Positions 1 through 7,460 of a stretch of 23,952 nucleotides of DNA are shown here, piece after piece. The DNA is from Mucilaginibacter sp. Lineage in GTDB: Bacteria; Bacteroidota; Bacteroidia; Sphingobacteriales; Sphingobacteriaceae. Under the pieces are notes generated by a model, which did no database searches, was not told the DNA's origin, and was given only the letters and a program-made list of their open reading frames with translations. Each line of letters starts with the position of its first letter. The stretch's first letter is position 1. Location: positions 1 to 23,952 of the forward strand of contig JAQBNY010000339.1 in the NCBI GenBank assembly GCA_028288315.1, read 5' to 3'. The position numbers and the translations under genes were made by a program.

Positions 1-1
1 T

Positions 2-541
2 TATATCCTGTTGGGGGTAATTATTATCAAAGAGAGTATGTTCCGCTATGTACTGAATGTCGGAAAACAAATTGGCAGTAATGCAGTGAAGGCCGATGCT
101 TATCATCACCGGAGTGATGCCATCACCTCTATTGCCGCGTTTATTGGGATCGTGATCGCGCTGGTCGCAGGTAAGGGGTATGAAGGTGCCGACGACTGGG
201 CTGCGCTTTTAGCCTCCGGCATTGTCTTTTATAACGCAATCCAGCTCTTACGCCCTGGCCTTGCTGAAATTATGGATGCTGCGCCATCTGGCGAAATTGT
301 GGATCAGGTCAGAGCATTAGCCGCCGATGTTAATGAAGTATTGTTTATAGAAAAATGCTACGTGAGAAAGATGGGCTTCGATTATTTTGTTGATCTGCAT
401 ATACAGGTTGCTCCGGATTTATCAGTCGCAGAGGGGAACCGCATCGCGCATTTAGTCAAGGATAAATTAATGAACAGTGAGCTTTGCATTAAGGATGTAC
501 TTATCCATATTGAACCGTTCTCTAAAACGAAAATTCTATAA
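2..541 (+). CDS. Cation diffusion facilitator (CDF) metal transporter, 3' part only
   Basis: C-terminal about 180 residues of a CDF-family divalent metal/proton antiporter of the inner membrane. The reading frame is open from base 2, so the start lies outside the window; the TTG at 11 is only an in-frame codon. The first visible segment is hydrophobic and leads to KESMFRYV. It is followed by the family motif HHRSDAITS, whose His and Asp normally form part of the transmembrane metal site, then two hydrophobic helices (around IAAFIGIVIALVAG and WAALLASGIVFYNAIQLL). The rest is the soluble cytoplasmic ferredoxin-like C-terminal domain (FVDLHIQVAPDLSVAEGNRIAH, ending in VLIHIEP). Metal specificity cannot be read from this part. 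It converges on the nuclease gene downstream, with only four bases between the two stop codons. Confidence 0.88.
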   Translation, partial: YILLGVIIIKESMFRYVLNVGKQIGSNAVKADAYHHRSDAITSIAAFIGIVIALVAGKGYEGADDWAALLASGIVFYNAIQLLRPGLAEIMDAAPSGEIVDQVRALAADVNEVLFIEKCYVRKMGFDYFVDLHIQVAPDLSVAEGNRIAHLVKDKLMNSELCIKDVLIHIEPFSKTKIL

Positions 542-545
542 TAAT

Positions 546-1600
546 TTATTTCAAGTTCTTTTCAATTTCAGCTACTGATGGCAAACTTCCTTTTAAACTG
601 GTTGGGATCGCTTTAGTTAGGCTATACTCTGAAATTCCTATGGGCTTTTCAATTCCTTTTAAAGAGTATTCTGCGACGATCTTGTTTTTTTCCTTACAGA
701 TCAGGATGCCTATCGTTGGTTGATCCAGTTGATGTTTTAAAATATCGTCTGCCGCATGGAGATAAAAGTTTAACTTACCGGCAACTCAGGTATGAATTTT
801 CCGGTTTTTAATTCAATTACAACAAAGCATCTGAGCTTTAGATGATAAAATAGTAGGTCAATGTAAAATTCTTCGCCTCCTACATTTAAAGGGTATTGCC
901 TTCCAACATAACTAAATCCGCTTCCGAGTTCAAGTAAGAACTTGGTCATATGCCCGACAAGCCCATCCTCGAGGTCCTTTTCGAAGTGAGTTTCTGATAA
1001 GTTTAGAAAATCAAATTTATAGGGGTCCTTAAATATTTCTTTTGCAAGATCGCTTTGGATGGGCGGCAATGTTGTCACAAAATTAGTGATGCTGTTTCCC
1101 TGCCGTTGATACAAATTGCTTTCGATTTGATGCACAAGAACGTTTCTGCTCCAGCCATTTTTCACAGCCTCCCTGATATAAAATCTTCGTTCTTCGTCCG
1201 CTTTTACTTTATCCAGCAACGTGATGTGGTGGTACCACGGCAATTGTGCAAGCGGCACTTGCACGATTGAATCTAAACCGCCCGTTTGTGCAAGTGCCGC
1301 TTGCACAAATTCGGGATAAGTATGTGCAAAGGAGCGCATGTACTTAAAGTTCCTGGGAGAAATGCCTTTCATGTCCGGGAAGGAAAGCTTCAGGTCATGA
1401 GCCAGACGGTCAATGATTTTTGCTCCCCAGCCTTCAGCCGATTGCTGAATCAATATATTGTTCCCTATTTTCCAATACAGTTCAAGCAATTGTTCATTAA
1501 CTGTTAATGCAACTTTAAGCCTGGCATCTTCTATATCACTTTTGAGCTGATTTAAAAGCGATATATAACTGTTATTATTTTCCATATTAATCGAATGCAT
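546..1600 (-). pseudogene. DUF1016/YhcG-type PD-(D/E)XK nuclease, frameshifted
   Basis: Family known as YhcG or DUF1016: an N-terminal helical DUF1016_N domain and a C-terminal PD-(D/E)XK nuclease fold, common in accessory and defence regions. The open frame from ATG 1600 covers both the N-terminal domain (LLELYWKIGNNI, YMRSFA, GWSRNVLVHQIES) and the nuclease motifs (FYIDLLFYH, then VIELKTGKF). It stops early at 770. In the next frame the conserved tail continues without interruption (AGKLNFYLHAADDIL, PTIGILICKEKNKIVAEY) to a stop at 546-548. One missing base near 782-786 accounts for this, and repairing it gives about 351 residues, the usual family length. The start at 1600 is followed by a second possible Met five codons on. 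The catalytic residues lie upstream of the lesion, so a truncated product might fold, but the family's conserved C-terminus is lost. A sequencing error is the alternative. Confidence 0.85.
1244..1308. repeat. 21-bp perfect inverted repeat inside the DUF1016 gene
   Basis: Bases 1244-1264 and 1288-1308 are exact reverse complements (21 of 21) separated by 23 bp. Each arm also contains its own smaller dyad, GTGCAAG...CTTGCAC, so the motif occurs four times. The stretch is in frame and encodes an extra segment of about 15 residues between EF and VQVPLAQLPW, where family members usually read straight through. It looks like a small in-frame insertion or a duplicated and inverted motif. Confidence 0.8.
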
Positions 1601-1677
1601 CCTCTATACTGATAGAAAGCAATTAATAATGTTTAACAATACTAAAATTCATACCGGCTGAGGATAGGCCAATAAAC

Positions 1678-2956
1678 TTATACCTTTGCTTTTAATTGTT
1701 TCTTTGTCTTGCGCGTATCAAAGTTCATTAGCATGTCAGCCATTTCCTTTTTGGTCGCACTCTCGAAACCTGCCCAGTAATTCTGAGTCGTTGCCATACT
1801 GGTATGCCCCAGAGCCTCCTGAGCAAATTCAAGCCCCATTTTCCTGGTAGCACGGGTAGTGAAGGAGTGTCTGGCTTCCATGGTACGGGCCTTGATTTTT
1901 AGTCCGGATGTTTCAACCAGGCCCTTCATATGCTGATTGACGAAGCGGATAAAATTTTGGTTAACACGATGCCTTTCTTTAGCGGTAATTCCCGGGTAGA
2001 AAATCGGGAATACATAGTCATTTGGTTTGCCTTTCTTATTAGCGTACTTCCCAAAGAATTCCTTGACAAATAGAGTAATCGGAACTACGATTGGAATCGG
2101 ATCTTCTTTGGTTGTGTTGATTGTTTTATGCCTTAAAAAGGAAAAGTAGGTGTCATGGATGTTCTTAAATTTTAATTCTGAGATATCCCGGAAGTTCATT
2201 CCATTACACTGATAACTGAAAAACCAGAAATCCCTTGCCTTTTCTCTGGGGCTTCCAGGTTCAATATTGGCAGCGATGAGCGTTTTTAGGTCTTTATTTT
2301 CTAGAGCTTTCTTTACATTTTTTCCGTTTGGTATCTTGTATATTTTGAATGGATAGATCCCTGGACTGACATCTCCGTCTTTAATCGCCAGATTAAAGAT
2401 TGCCCTCAGGTTTCTCATGTATATCCCCAACGGTCGTCTTCGAATTTTCCTGCTCGATCATCCATTTTTCATATTTGGTCAAAACTTCCGGGGTAAGGGC
2501 TGAAAAAGCAAGATGGGTTATCGGGTGTTTTTTGCCCGCATTAAAATAAGCCAGTATTGATTTTATTGCGCAGCCATAACTCGAGGAAGTACCAATCTGA
2601 TCATTGTCGTCAAGTACTTTTTGATAGGCCTTAAAATGGTCGATAACATTAGTTGTGCTACTTTTCGACCGGAACATTTTATGTTCAAACTTATCAAAGG
2701 TAAAATAGTCGCCAAGTTCCTTTGCGATTGCGGCACCCCTCGAAACGATCTCCTCCAGTTCAATTTTCAGGTCTTTTAGATCTCCGCGCGGCCTCGATGA
2801 CAGGTAAGAATTGTCGAATTCTTCCTTTGATAACTTATAATCAAGCGGGTACCACTTCTCGACTTTTGCTGCAAAGTAAACATGTAATTTAAGGGGATAG
2901 TTTCCCTTTTTCAAAGCCCTCCTGGTGTCCAAATACAGCGAAATTTCAGCCTTCAT
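1678..2956 (-). pseudogene. Tyrosine recombinase/integrase of a mobile element, frameshifted
   Basis: Bacteroidota-type phage/conjugative-element integrase. The N-terminal part (start ATG 2956) has the arm-binding domain (SLYLDTRRALKKGNYPLKLHVYF) and a SAM-like core-binding domain (VIDHFKAYQKVL to LTKYEKWMIEQENSKTTVG). The catalytic domain follows in another frame. It carries the first Arg in NGMNFRDISELKF, a Lys-containing FLRHKT strand, ARHSFTTRATRKMG (Arg and His), and LGHTSMATTQNYWAGF (His and the nucleophilic Tyr). The frame changes at a run of four C on the plus strand (2425-2428); removing one base joins TTVG directly to IYMRNLRAIFNLAIKDG. The repaired protein would be about 425 residues, normal for the family. 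It sits just inside the tRNA-Asn fragment, as integrases of tRNA-targeting elements usually do. Either it is a dead integrase or the homopolymer was misread. Confidence 0.88.
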
Positions 2957-2971
2957 GATCGGAAAATTATA

Positions 2972-3094
2972 AAATTTGCAGAAACTAATACCCTCTGACT
3001 TTAGTCAGATTTTCATAAGTGATTGCTTATAAGTGTTTTGCCTTAAACAAAGGTAAAGTTTAGGTCTTAAAAATTTGCAGAAAATTTGCAGAAA
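2972..3094. repeat. Repeated AAATTTGCAGAAA motifs, candidate integrase arm-type sites
   Basis: The 13-mer AAATTTGCAGAAA occurs exactly at 2972-2984, 3071-3083 and 3082-3094. The last two overlap, with an 11-bp period (one helical turn). They lie between the integrase start and the tRNA fragment, where tyrosine integrases normally have arm-type binding sites. A small dyad, TCTGAC-TTTA-GTCAGA (2994-3009), and a repeated ATAAGTG lie between them and could be sites for an excisionase. The role is inferred from position and repetition. Confidence 0.55.
3048..3055 (-). promoter_or_regulatory. Candidate -7 element for the integrase gene
   Basis: Read on the minus strand this is TACCTTTG, an exact match to the Bacteroidota TAnnTTTG -7 element, about 90 bases upstream of the integrase ATG. 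No good TTG -33 element is present. The expected position lies next to the tandem TTTGCAG repeats, so integrase binding there could also control transcription. Confidence 0.4.
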
Positions 3095-3206
3095 AATGCG
3101 GCAAATAACGATATAAATCGACAAATAACTATAAATAAAAATATCGTAAAGTGCTTATAAACAACTAAATACACATAAAATATAATCTTCGAAAAGTCGC
3201 CGTTTA

Positions 3207-3254
3207 TGACTATTAATCAGAGGGTCGCTGGTTCGAGCCCAGCCTCAGGAGCCA
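3207..3254 (+). pseudogene. tRNA-Asn 3' fragment (attachment-site remnant)
   Basis: The sequence from TGACTATTAATCAGA to the terminal CCA reads as the 3' two thirds of a tRNA. It has an anticodon loop CTATTAA (anticodon ATT at 3212-3214), a variable loop GGGTC, a perfect T arm GCTGG-TTCGAGC-CCAGC, an acceptor strand CTCAGGA, discriminator G and an encoded CCA. The D arm and 5' acceptor strand are absent; the sequence to the left (3181-3206) does not fold into them. The arm sequences and G73 fit tRNA-Asn, but the usual anticodon is GTT, so base 34 appears changed from G to A. It is best read as the displaced 3' end left by element integration (attR), with the intact tRNA at the other end, outside the window. 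Confidence 0.8.
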
Positions 3255-3255
3255 T

Positions 3256-3297
3256 ATGGGCAAGCACGTTTTACGGTCGCTTGCCCATCTTTTTTTC
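3256..3297 (+). terminator. Intrinsic terminator of the original tRNA-Asn gene
   Basis: ATGGGCAAGC (3256-3265) pairs perfectly with GCTTGCCCAT (3279-3288) across a 13-base loop and is followed by a T-rich tract. It starts one base after the tRNA CCA. It supports the view that DNA to the right of the tRNA fragment is the pre-insertion chromosome. Confidence 0.85.
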
Positions 3298-3640
3298 ACC
3301 CGTAACGTGTTATTAATCTGCAAGATAAGTTGGAATAAAAAGTCAACTTTGGCGGTTCGATGTTGCAGGTTTTCAAAGTGAATTTTTCGGGGTGCATCGA
3401 ACTAATTATTTCTCTTTGAATATTAGTATCTGAATTACAGTAGATTACATCAAGTTGTATTAATTTAGTGATGGCTTTGTCCAAAAGCGTTTCGGTTTCC
3501 GCCGGACTAACAGCCATTAAAGGTATTTCATTAAGCTTTGCTTCTAAGATGGCTATTTTATGTTCACTTTCATTTTTGATGGCCTTATAATCTGTAGCAT
3601 CAAGATCACCCATTAATAATAGTTCCCTGGCTTGGCGGTA
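3296..3640 (-). pseudogene. Serine recombinase C-terminal fragment
   Basis: The minus-strand frame, read from 3640, gives YRQARELLLMGDLDATDYKA followed by a coiled-coil-like stretch and LLDKAITKLIQLDVIYCNSD. It ends near EIISSMHPEKFTL. This matches the distal region of large serine recombinases of Bacteroidota (GDI/L-x-x-x-DYKAIK, then a coiled coil, then R-x-I-I-x-S-x-x-P-x-K). The resolvase catalytic domain and zinc ribbon are absent, and the last dozen or so residues do not resemble the family. The fragment is therefore truncated at both ends. The ATG at 3613 is internal to the homology and unlikely to be a real start. The stop codon overlaps the T tract of the tRNA terminator, which shows that the junction is secondary. 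It is a relic of a second, older mobile element at the same locus. Confidence 0.7.
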
Positions 3641-3759
3641 TGGAGGTAGTGGTTTGTACCCGCCCCGATGCTGTTATACTTTATTTTGGCCATAACAATG
3701 TTTGGGACATTCGCATAGCTGAAAATGATAAAGAAGAACTTAATGCTGATAAATTGTAA
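3640..3759 (+). pseudogene. Short gene remnant with a NVWDIRIAE motif
   Basis: A 39-codon plus-strand frame (ATG 3640) contains VVCTRPDAVILYFGHNNVWDIRIAEND. This has the composition and motif style of a real protein and resembles large secreted glycoside-hydrolase-like proteins of Bacteroidota. I cannot name the family with confidence. It begins exactly where the serine recombinase homology on the other strand ends, so the two fragments probably met in a rearrangement. No promoter or start signal is apparent. It is most likely a fragment rather than a functional small gene. Bases 3760-3862 show nothing recognisable. Confidence 0.4.
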
Positions 3760-3862
3760 ATTAGATCTGAGTTTCAAAAGGTGAGCCCGTCAGGTCTAAA
3801 ACAGTCAACCGCTAACGGCTTCGTCGCTGCTTCTGAATTCAGCTTTACCGGGAATTGTTGCC

Positions 3863-4713
3863 ATGAATAGAGATAAAATGCTTATCCCCACGGTCATCCT
3901 TGATGAGGTAAAAGCCCATGGAGTGCAAATAGTGAATTACAGCAAAATTGACGCTGATCATTTTGTCAGGGCACCTCATAGAGATACAGACTACCTTTTT
4001 GCCTTTGCATACAAAGGATTTTTAAAACTAATCGTTGACTTTCATGGGATCTTCATACCAAAAAATCAGTCTATTTTATCCTTCCGGGACAGGTTCATCA
4101 GCATGTCGATTCCGAGGGAGACATATGGGTTATCGCGGTTGATGCTTTCTTAATCAGCGACGTGTTTAAGTCAGTATTAAATGAAAGCTGTTTTATTCAA
4201 GTTCCGGTACCTATAAGCTCTACTAAAGCAGAATGGATGAGATCCTGTCTTACTTTATTTGCAGATATTATACAGGATCTCTCTAATAACATAATTAATC
4301 AACATATCAAGCGCGGCTTCATCGATGCGGTTGCAGGTATGTTTACAGAAGAGTTTTCAGTTGTGCAGAAGCATGACAAAAAAGATTCGAGAGCCGTTAC
4401 CCTGACCAATGAATTTAAAAGCTTATTGTTTCTTAACTATAAGCGCTTAAAAAGTCCTTCCGAATATGCACAGAAATTGAAGGTTTCCACCCCTTATTTA
4501 AACGAAGCTATAAAATTAACATCCGGTCGCACAGTAAGCTATTGGATTCAACACATGATTACCATAGAGGCCAAACGTTTATTATTTTATACCGATAAGA
4601 CGATAAAAACTATAGCTTACGAACTCGGTTACAGCGATCAGGCTTATTTTACCAGAATGTTTACCAAGGCTGAAAAAATCTCACCCCAGGCATTCAGGGA
4701 CAAAAACCGCTAA
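3863..4713 (+). pseudogene. AraC-family transcriptional regulator, frameshifted
   Basis: The frame from ATG 3863 encodes a cupin-like sensor domain up to about residue 73, then runs out of frame and stops at 4153. In the adjacent frame the protein resumes at about 4082 with LPGQVHQHVDSEGDIWVIAVD and continues through DVFKSVLNESCF into the DNA-binding domain. Two helix-turn-helix units are visible: PSEYAQKLKVSTPYLNEAIK, and TIKTIAYELGYSDQAYFTRM followed by F-x-x-x-x-x-x-S-P-x-x-F-R, the AraC/XylS signature. One base missing near 4075-4082 explains the break, and repair gives about 283 residues, a normal length. The downstream alpha/beta hydrolase in the same orientation, 136 bp away, is the likely target. 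As sequenced the regulator is split, and the C-terminal half alone (possible start 4162) would lack the sensor domain. Confidence 0.85.
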
Positions 4714-4849
4714 TTGTCCAAGGTTTTCTTTCTTTCCTGCATTGTTTGAGCGCGCTGCTCTTTGTTGCTTTGTAGTGCCAAGCAATGATCATTAGCCAGA
4801 GGCATAAACAATAGCTTAAACCATTCAAACAACAATAACTGACAAAACA

Positions 4850-5551
4850 ATGAAAAGCTCAAATGTAAAGAATGTAGTGCTTGTGCACGGTGCATTCGCT
4901 GACGGCTCCGGCTTTAAAGCGCTTTATAACGAATTAACTAAAAAAGGGTATAACGTATCAGTTGTACAGAACCCTTTAACTTCACTTGAAGACGACGTTT
5001 TGGCAACACACGTTGCTTTGGACAGAATCGGCGGCCCAGCAATCCTTGCCGGACACTCGTGGGGCGGTGCCGTGATTACCGAAGCCGGTAACCACCCGAA
5101 TGTTGCTGCCTTGGTTTATATAGCTGCATTTCAGCCGGACAACGGCGAGTCTGCCCTGCAATGGCTTCAAACAGCGCCGCCTGCTCCTGAGAACGGGGTA
5201 CTTCCTCCGGACGAGAAAGGTATTGTATACTATGATAAAGATAAATACCATGCAGGCTTTTGTGCTGATATAGATGCTGATGAAGCAGCGTTTATGTATG
5301 CCTCACAGGGAGCGTTTTATGCTAAAGGCTTTGTAAGCCCTATTACTGATGCAGCCTGGCGGCACAAACCGGCCTATGGCCTGATCGCTACCGAAGATAA
5401 AAGCATTAACCCTGAAATACAAAGAAATATGTACAGCCGGTCGAACACGCAGGTAACCGAAGTTAAAGGCAGTCACGTGATCTTCATGTCGCAGCCTAAG
5501 ACCGTTGCAGGTGTAATTATCGAAGCAGCTGAAAAAGCATCAGAAGTTTAA
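4850..5551 (+). CDS. Alpha/beta hydrolase, cytoplasmic, 233 aa
   Basis: Single-domain alpha/beta hydrolase of the small esterase-like type (AB_hydrolase_6). The first strand and oxyanion-hole motif NVVLVHGAFADGSGF lie at residues 8-22. The nucleophile elbow is GHSWGG (Ser about 70), and the catalytic His sits in KGSHVIFMSQP near residue 210. The acid is probably the Asp in IATEDKSI. There is no signal peptide or membrane segment. The start ATG at 4850 follows an A-rich leader without a Shine-Dalgarno motif, typical for the phylum. The natural substrate is unknown; proteins of this kind act on esters, lactones or epoxides. It is followed by a strong terminator and so appears monocistronic, possibly controlled by the AraC-type gene upstream. 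Confidence 0.85.
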   Translation: MKSSNVKNVVLVHGAFADGSGFKALYNELTKKGYNVSVVQNPLTSLEDDVLATHVALDRIGGPAILAGHSWGGAVITEAGNHPNVAALVYIAAFQPDNGESALQWLQTAPPAPENGVLPPDEKGIVYYDKDKYHAGFCADIDADEAAFMYASQGAFYAKGFVSPITDAAWRHKPAYGLIATEDKSINPEIQRNMYSRSNTQVTEVKGSHVIFMSQPKTVAGVIIEAAEKASEV

Positions 5552-5578
5552 TTTTCATTTGCGCTGCTTTTATTTGGT

Positions 5579-5608
5579 CCGGATGCCGTTACCGGCATCC
5601 GGTATTTT
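5579..5608 (+). terminator. Intrinsic terminator after the alpha/beta hydrolase
   Basis: CCGGATGCCG (5579-5588) pairs with CGGCATCCGG (5593-5602) over the loop TTAC, followed by TATTTTT. It lies 27 bp after the hydrolase stop codon. Confidence 0.9.
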
Positions 5609-6186
5609 TGTTAAGCGAGTGGGTATATGATTCATCATATTCATCCGATGATAATAATGCAACAAGTCTTTCAAAGGTTCTTTACTCTTTCATAATGAAA
5701 ATAAATATACTTAATAATAGAGTTGACTTTGAACTCAATTTTGAAAAGTTGAATATGAAGCGGTGTATATTTAAAATATATTAAAATCTTCACCCAAATT
5801 TCCAATTCTTCGTAAATTTTCAATTAAATGGTTCGAAAAACCCCCACTGTCATTAGTAAAATAAAAGCCTTTCAGCCCTTCTGAAGGGCTTTTTTGTTTA
5901 TTTTATTTTTTATAACAAAACGATAGCAATTTATTGCACAATAAATCAAATCATGACCATAAACCCCAAATTATGGTACATGTTCATATTAGATACTAGA
6001 GGCAAAAGCTGACGGTGCTTTTTCCATTGTTTATAGAATTACAGATGTTAAAAAGGTTTATTCAATTATTGCCTGACGTAAAACTTATGCAAGCACCCAG
6101 TGTTCATTAGTGAATAATATTAAAAATGGCTTTAAAAAAACAAAAAGTAAAAGGCACATTTCCGTTTTTTGTAAAAAATTAATCAT
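5609..6186. other. Long non-coding interval before the alcohol dehydrogenase
   Basis: No supported gene in this AT-rich stretch. It contains a second terminator-like hairpin (5874-5896) and an imperfect dyad (5952-5982) in which CATGACCATAA is mirrored by TTATGGT-A-CATG around ACCCCAAA. I found no exact TAnnTTTG promoter element. GGTTCGAA followed by AACCCCC at about 5830-5846 is reminiscent of a tRNA T arm but does not fold into one. Confidence 0.5.
5874..5896 (+). terminator. Terminator-like hairpin without an obvious upstream gene
   Basis: AGCCCTTC (5874-5881) and GAAGGGCT (5883-5890) are perfect complements, with the inner bases forming the loop, followed by six T. It is a textbook intrinsic terminator shape, yet the nearest gene upstream already has its own terminator about 270 bp earlier. 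An unrecognised small RNA ending here is possible, or this may be a leftover of a lost gene. Confidence 0.7.
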
Positions 6187-7230
6187 ATGACATCAGTAAA
6201 AGCTTATGCTGCACAAAGTGCAGACAAACCCCTTGCTCCTTTTTCCATTGATCGACGCGAACCGGATGCCGATGATGTGGAGATTAAAATTCTTTATTGT
6301 GGCGTTTGCCATTCCGATATTCATACCGCAAGAAATGAATGGGGCGGTACTGTTTATCCTGCTGTTCCAGGACATGAGATAGTTGGTAAGGTTACCCGTG
6401 TAGGAAACAATGTCACTCGTTTTAAAATAGGTGATACCGTTGGTGTTGGATGCTTTGTAGATTCTTGTATGCATTGTGCTAACTGCGAGAAAGATCTTGA
6501 GCAATATTGCCTTAACGGACACACCCAAACATACAATTCACAAAGCCAGGATAAAAAGACAATCACTTACGGTGGCTACTCCAGCCATATTGTTGTTACT
6601 CAGCATTTCGTTTTATCAGTATCTGATAAATTACCTCTTGAAAAAGTAGCACCATTGCTATGTGCCGGCATTACAACATATTCTCCATTACGTCACTGGG
6701 GTGTTAAAGCAGGCGACAAACTTGCTGTTGTTGGTTTGGGTGGACTAGGCCACATGGCTGTTAAGTTAGCCTCGTCAATGGGAGCAGAGGTTACTATGTT
6801 GAGCCGTTCAAAAAGTAAAGAAAAAGATGCTGCAGAACTTGGAGCGCATCACTTTAAGCTTACAACCAATAAAGAAACAATGGATGAGCTTGCAGGAACC
6901 TTTGACTTTATTATAGATACTGTTTCAGCTCCTCATGATTACAATGAGTACCTTAATCTGCTTACTACAGATGGTGTAATGGTTTTGCTTGGTGCACCTC
7001 CCGAACCAACGCCAGTAGCAGCATTTCCGTTCATTATGGGACGACGCAGCTTAGTAGGTTCATTGGTTGGTGGGATTAAAGAAACCCAGGAGATGCTGGA
7101 TTATTGCGCTGAACATAATATAACATCAGATGTGGAAGTAATAAGCATAGACAAAATAAATGAAGCATACGAGCGTACACTTGCCGGAGACGTTCATTAC
7201 CGCTTTGTAATTGATATGGCAAGTTTATAA
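6187..7230 (+). CDS. Zinc-dependent NAD(P)-linked alcohol dehydrogenase (YahK/CAD-like)
   Basis: Medium-chain dehydrogenase/reductase that interconverts alcohols and aldehydes in the cytoplasm. The catalytic zinc ligands are visible as Cys41 (GVCHSD), His63-Glu64 (PGHE) and Cys159 (LLCAG). The structural zinc is bound by Cys94, Cys97, Cys100 and Cys108. The Rossmann motif GLGGLGH lies at 183-189. The segment MLSRSKSK after the second strand has Ser-Arg rather than an acidic residue, which favours NADP over NAD. The length of 347 aa is normal for the YahK/cinnamyl-alcohol-dehydrogenase group, whose members often reduce a broad range of aldehydes. The start ATG follows a long A/T-rich leader. 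It is flanked by non-coding DNA and a strong terminator, so it is probably transcribed alone and unrelated to the sugar locus downstream. Confidence 0.92.
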   Translation: MTSVKAYAAQSADKPLAPFSIDRREPDADDVEIKILYCGVCHSDIHTARNEWGGTVYPAVPGHEIVGKVTRVGNNVTRFKIGDTVGVGCFVDSCMHCANCEKDLEQYCLNGHTQTYNSQSQDKKTITYGGYSSHIVVTQHFVLSVSDKLPLEKVAPLLCAGITTYSPLRHWGVKAGDKLAVVGLGGLGHMAVKLASSMGAEVTMLSRSKSKEKDAAELGAHHFKLTTNKETMDELAGTFDFIIDTVSAPHDYNEYLNLLTTDGVMVLLGAPPEPTPVAAFPFIMGRRSLVGSLVGGIKETQEMLDYCAEHNITSDVEVISIDKINEAYERTLAGDVHYRFVIDMASL

Positions 7231-7240
7231 AGCAGTTTTA

Positions 7241-7271
7241 GAAAGGTGCAATACATGTTGCACCTTTCTTT
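7241..7271 (+). terminator. Intrinsic terminator after the alcohol dehydrogenase
   Basis: GAAAGGTGCAA (7241-7251) pairs perfectly with TTGCACCTTTC (7258-7268) around TACATG, followed by a short T-rich run. The arms are nearly symmetric in function and could also stop transcription from the right. Confidence 0.88.
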
Positions 7272-7422
7272 GCATGAGGTTAAAGTTAGATTTTTACTAT
7301 TTACCCAACCATTACTTATCCATTACAGGGTGAGCAGACTTACTATACTTTAATATTAAGAACCACTCTGGTAAAATTTAGAATAAAAGAGTGTAGACAT
7401 AAGTCTTTATTAGAACATATTG

Positions 7423-7430
7423 TATGTTTG
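7423..7430 (+). promoter_or_regulatory. Candidate -7 promoter element of LacI regulator 1
   Basis: TATGTTTG matches the Bacteroidota -7 consensus TAnnTTTG exactly. A transcript from it would begin at about 7437. That excludes the upstream TTG codons (7428 onward) as starts and supports ATG 7461. No clear TTG -33 box is seen at the usual distance. Confidence 0.5.
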
Positions 7431-7460
7431 TTGCAAATATCCGGTAAGTATATCTATAGG

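Noticed and set aside
2972..3094. TTTGCAG repeats as a CRISPR array
   Set aside because: Repeat units are too short, overlap each other and lack regular unique spacers.
4710..4895. 61-codon minus-strand frame between the AraC gene and the hydrolase
   Set aside because: Low-complexity composition, overlaps the hydrolase start, no recognisable motif or promoter.
5828..5850. GGTTCGAA followed by AACCCCC as a tRNA 3' fragment
   Set aside because: T-stem bases do not pair and no anticodon arm or acceptor strand is present.
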